Source: Acidobacteriota bacterium (lineage in GTDB: Bacteria; Acidobacteriota; Vicinamibacteria; Vicinamibacterales; JAHECP01). Taken from it: 35,427 nucleotides of DNA. The stretch is from positions 1-35,427 of the forward strand of contig JAHECP010000043.1 in the NCBI GenBank assembly GCA_024641665.1, written 5' to 3'. The notes below the pieces were generated by a model. That model was given only the letters and a program-made list of their open reading frames with translations, did not search any database and was not told where the DNA came from. A program made the translations under genes and the position numbers. Positions 35,254 to 35,427 of the stretch are shown piece after piece (position 1 is the first letter of the stretch; the number at the start of each line of letters is the position of its first letter).

Positions 35254-35427
35254 GAAGCCTGAAACCAAGCTGCTTGGCCAGATATGTGGAGCTTGCCTGG
35301 CTAGCGACTTTGCGGTGAAGAAGTGATCGCGTAAGTGTCTGTGTTTTAAGAACGGCCTCCGATGATTCTTGGCAGAATGGAGCGCAAGAAGGGGTTGCAT
35401 GCGCCGGTTTCCTGTGCGATCATCTGC
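35254..35427 (+). other. Right-edge gap with possible start of a next gene
   Basis: No gene is visible in this gap apart from a possible start at ATG 35399, preceded by AAGAAGGGG; only nine codons remain before the window ends. A short CCAAG/CTTGG inverted pair lies near 35267, without a T-run. Confidence 0.25.

Overview
High-GC bacterial chromosome segment. The housekeeping block at the left end and the many small dispersed repeats (strings of CCCCAGT, palindromic GGGCTTTAGCCC units, short in-phase tandem repeats) look to me like an Acidobacteriota genome, perhaps Vicinamibacteria. That placement is an impression from sequence style, not from a search. The window runs from a conserved core-gene block into a large exopolysaccharide/O-antigen-type glycan locus that continues past the right edge.

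Left block (1-2913): the 3' end of a DnaX-clamp-loader-like gene (probably holB), ricT, pdxA and smpB. Next (2910-10653) come a multi-membrane protein, a divergent pair (methyltransferase + GT2 against a DegT aminotransferase), a MntA/HepT toxin-antitoxin pair followed by a decayed copy of the degT 3' end, a winged-helix/Rossmann regulator with its own promoter, and an LPG-synthase-TM-type membrane protein. A second MntA/HepT pair lies on the minus strand (10796-11630).

Polymer-assembly genes (11697-18094): an ExoA-like GT2, two polyprenyl-phosphate glycosylphosphotransferases and a GspG-like pseudopilin. An intact IS4-family element sits in the pseudopilin 5' region, has a 10-bp target duplication, and now supplies the gene's start codon.

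Sugar-nucleotide block (18167-25843): a GDP-fucose-synthase-like gene, then a tight operon for CDP-3,6-dideoxyhexose synthesis: RfbH/E1, an E3-like reductase, RfbG, RfbF, a short-chain reductase/epimerase and a ThDP enzyme resembling acetolactate synthase. The last two together match the logic of yersiniose A biosynthesis (YerE adds a two-carbon branch from pyruvate, YerF reduces it), so the locus probably makes a branched-chain CDP-octose. The E3-like protein lacks the usual ferredoxin domain. This is the most interesting system in the window.

Mobile stack (25840-28696): an IS1380-family element with 4-bp CTAG duplications placed exactly on the ThDP-enzyme stop codon and a frameshifted transposase, a 111-bp MITE-like element with TA duplications, and an IS630-family element. 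Beyond them lies a 5'-truncated, frameshifted second GDP-fucose synthase.

Right block (29233-35253): a CgeB-like glycosyltransferase, a TylF-like methyltransferase, a GT2, a Wzx-like flippase, a DUF268-type protein and an FkbM methyltransferase, i.e. assembly, methylation and export of the repeat unit.
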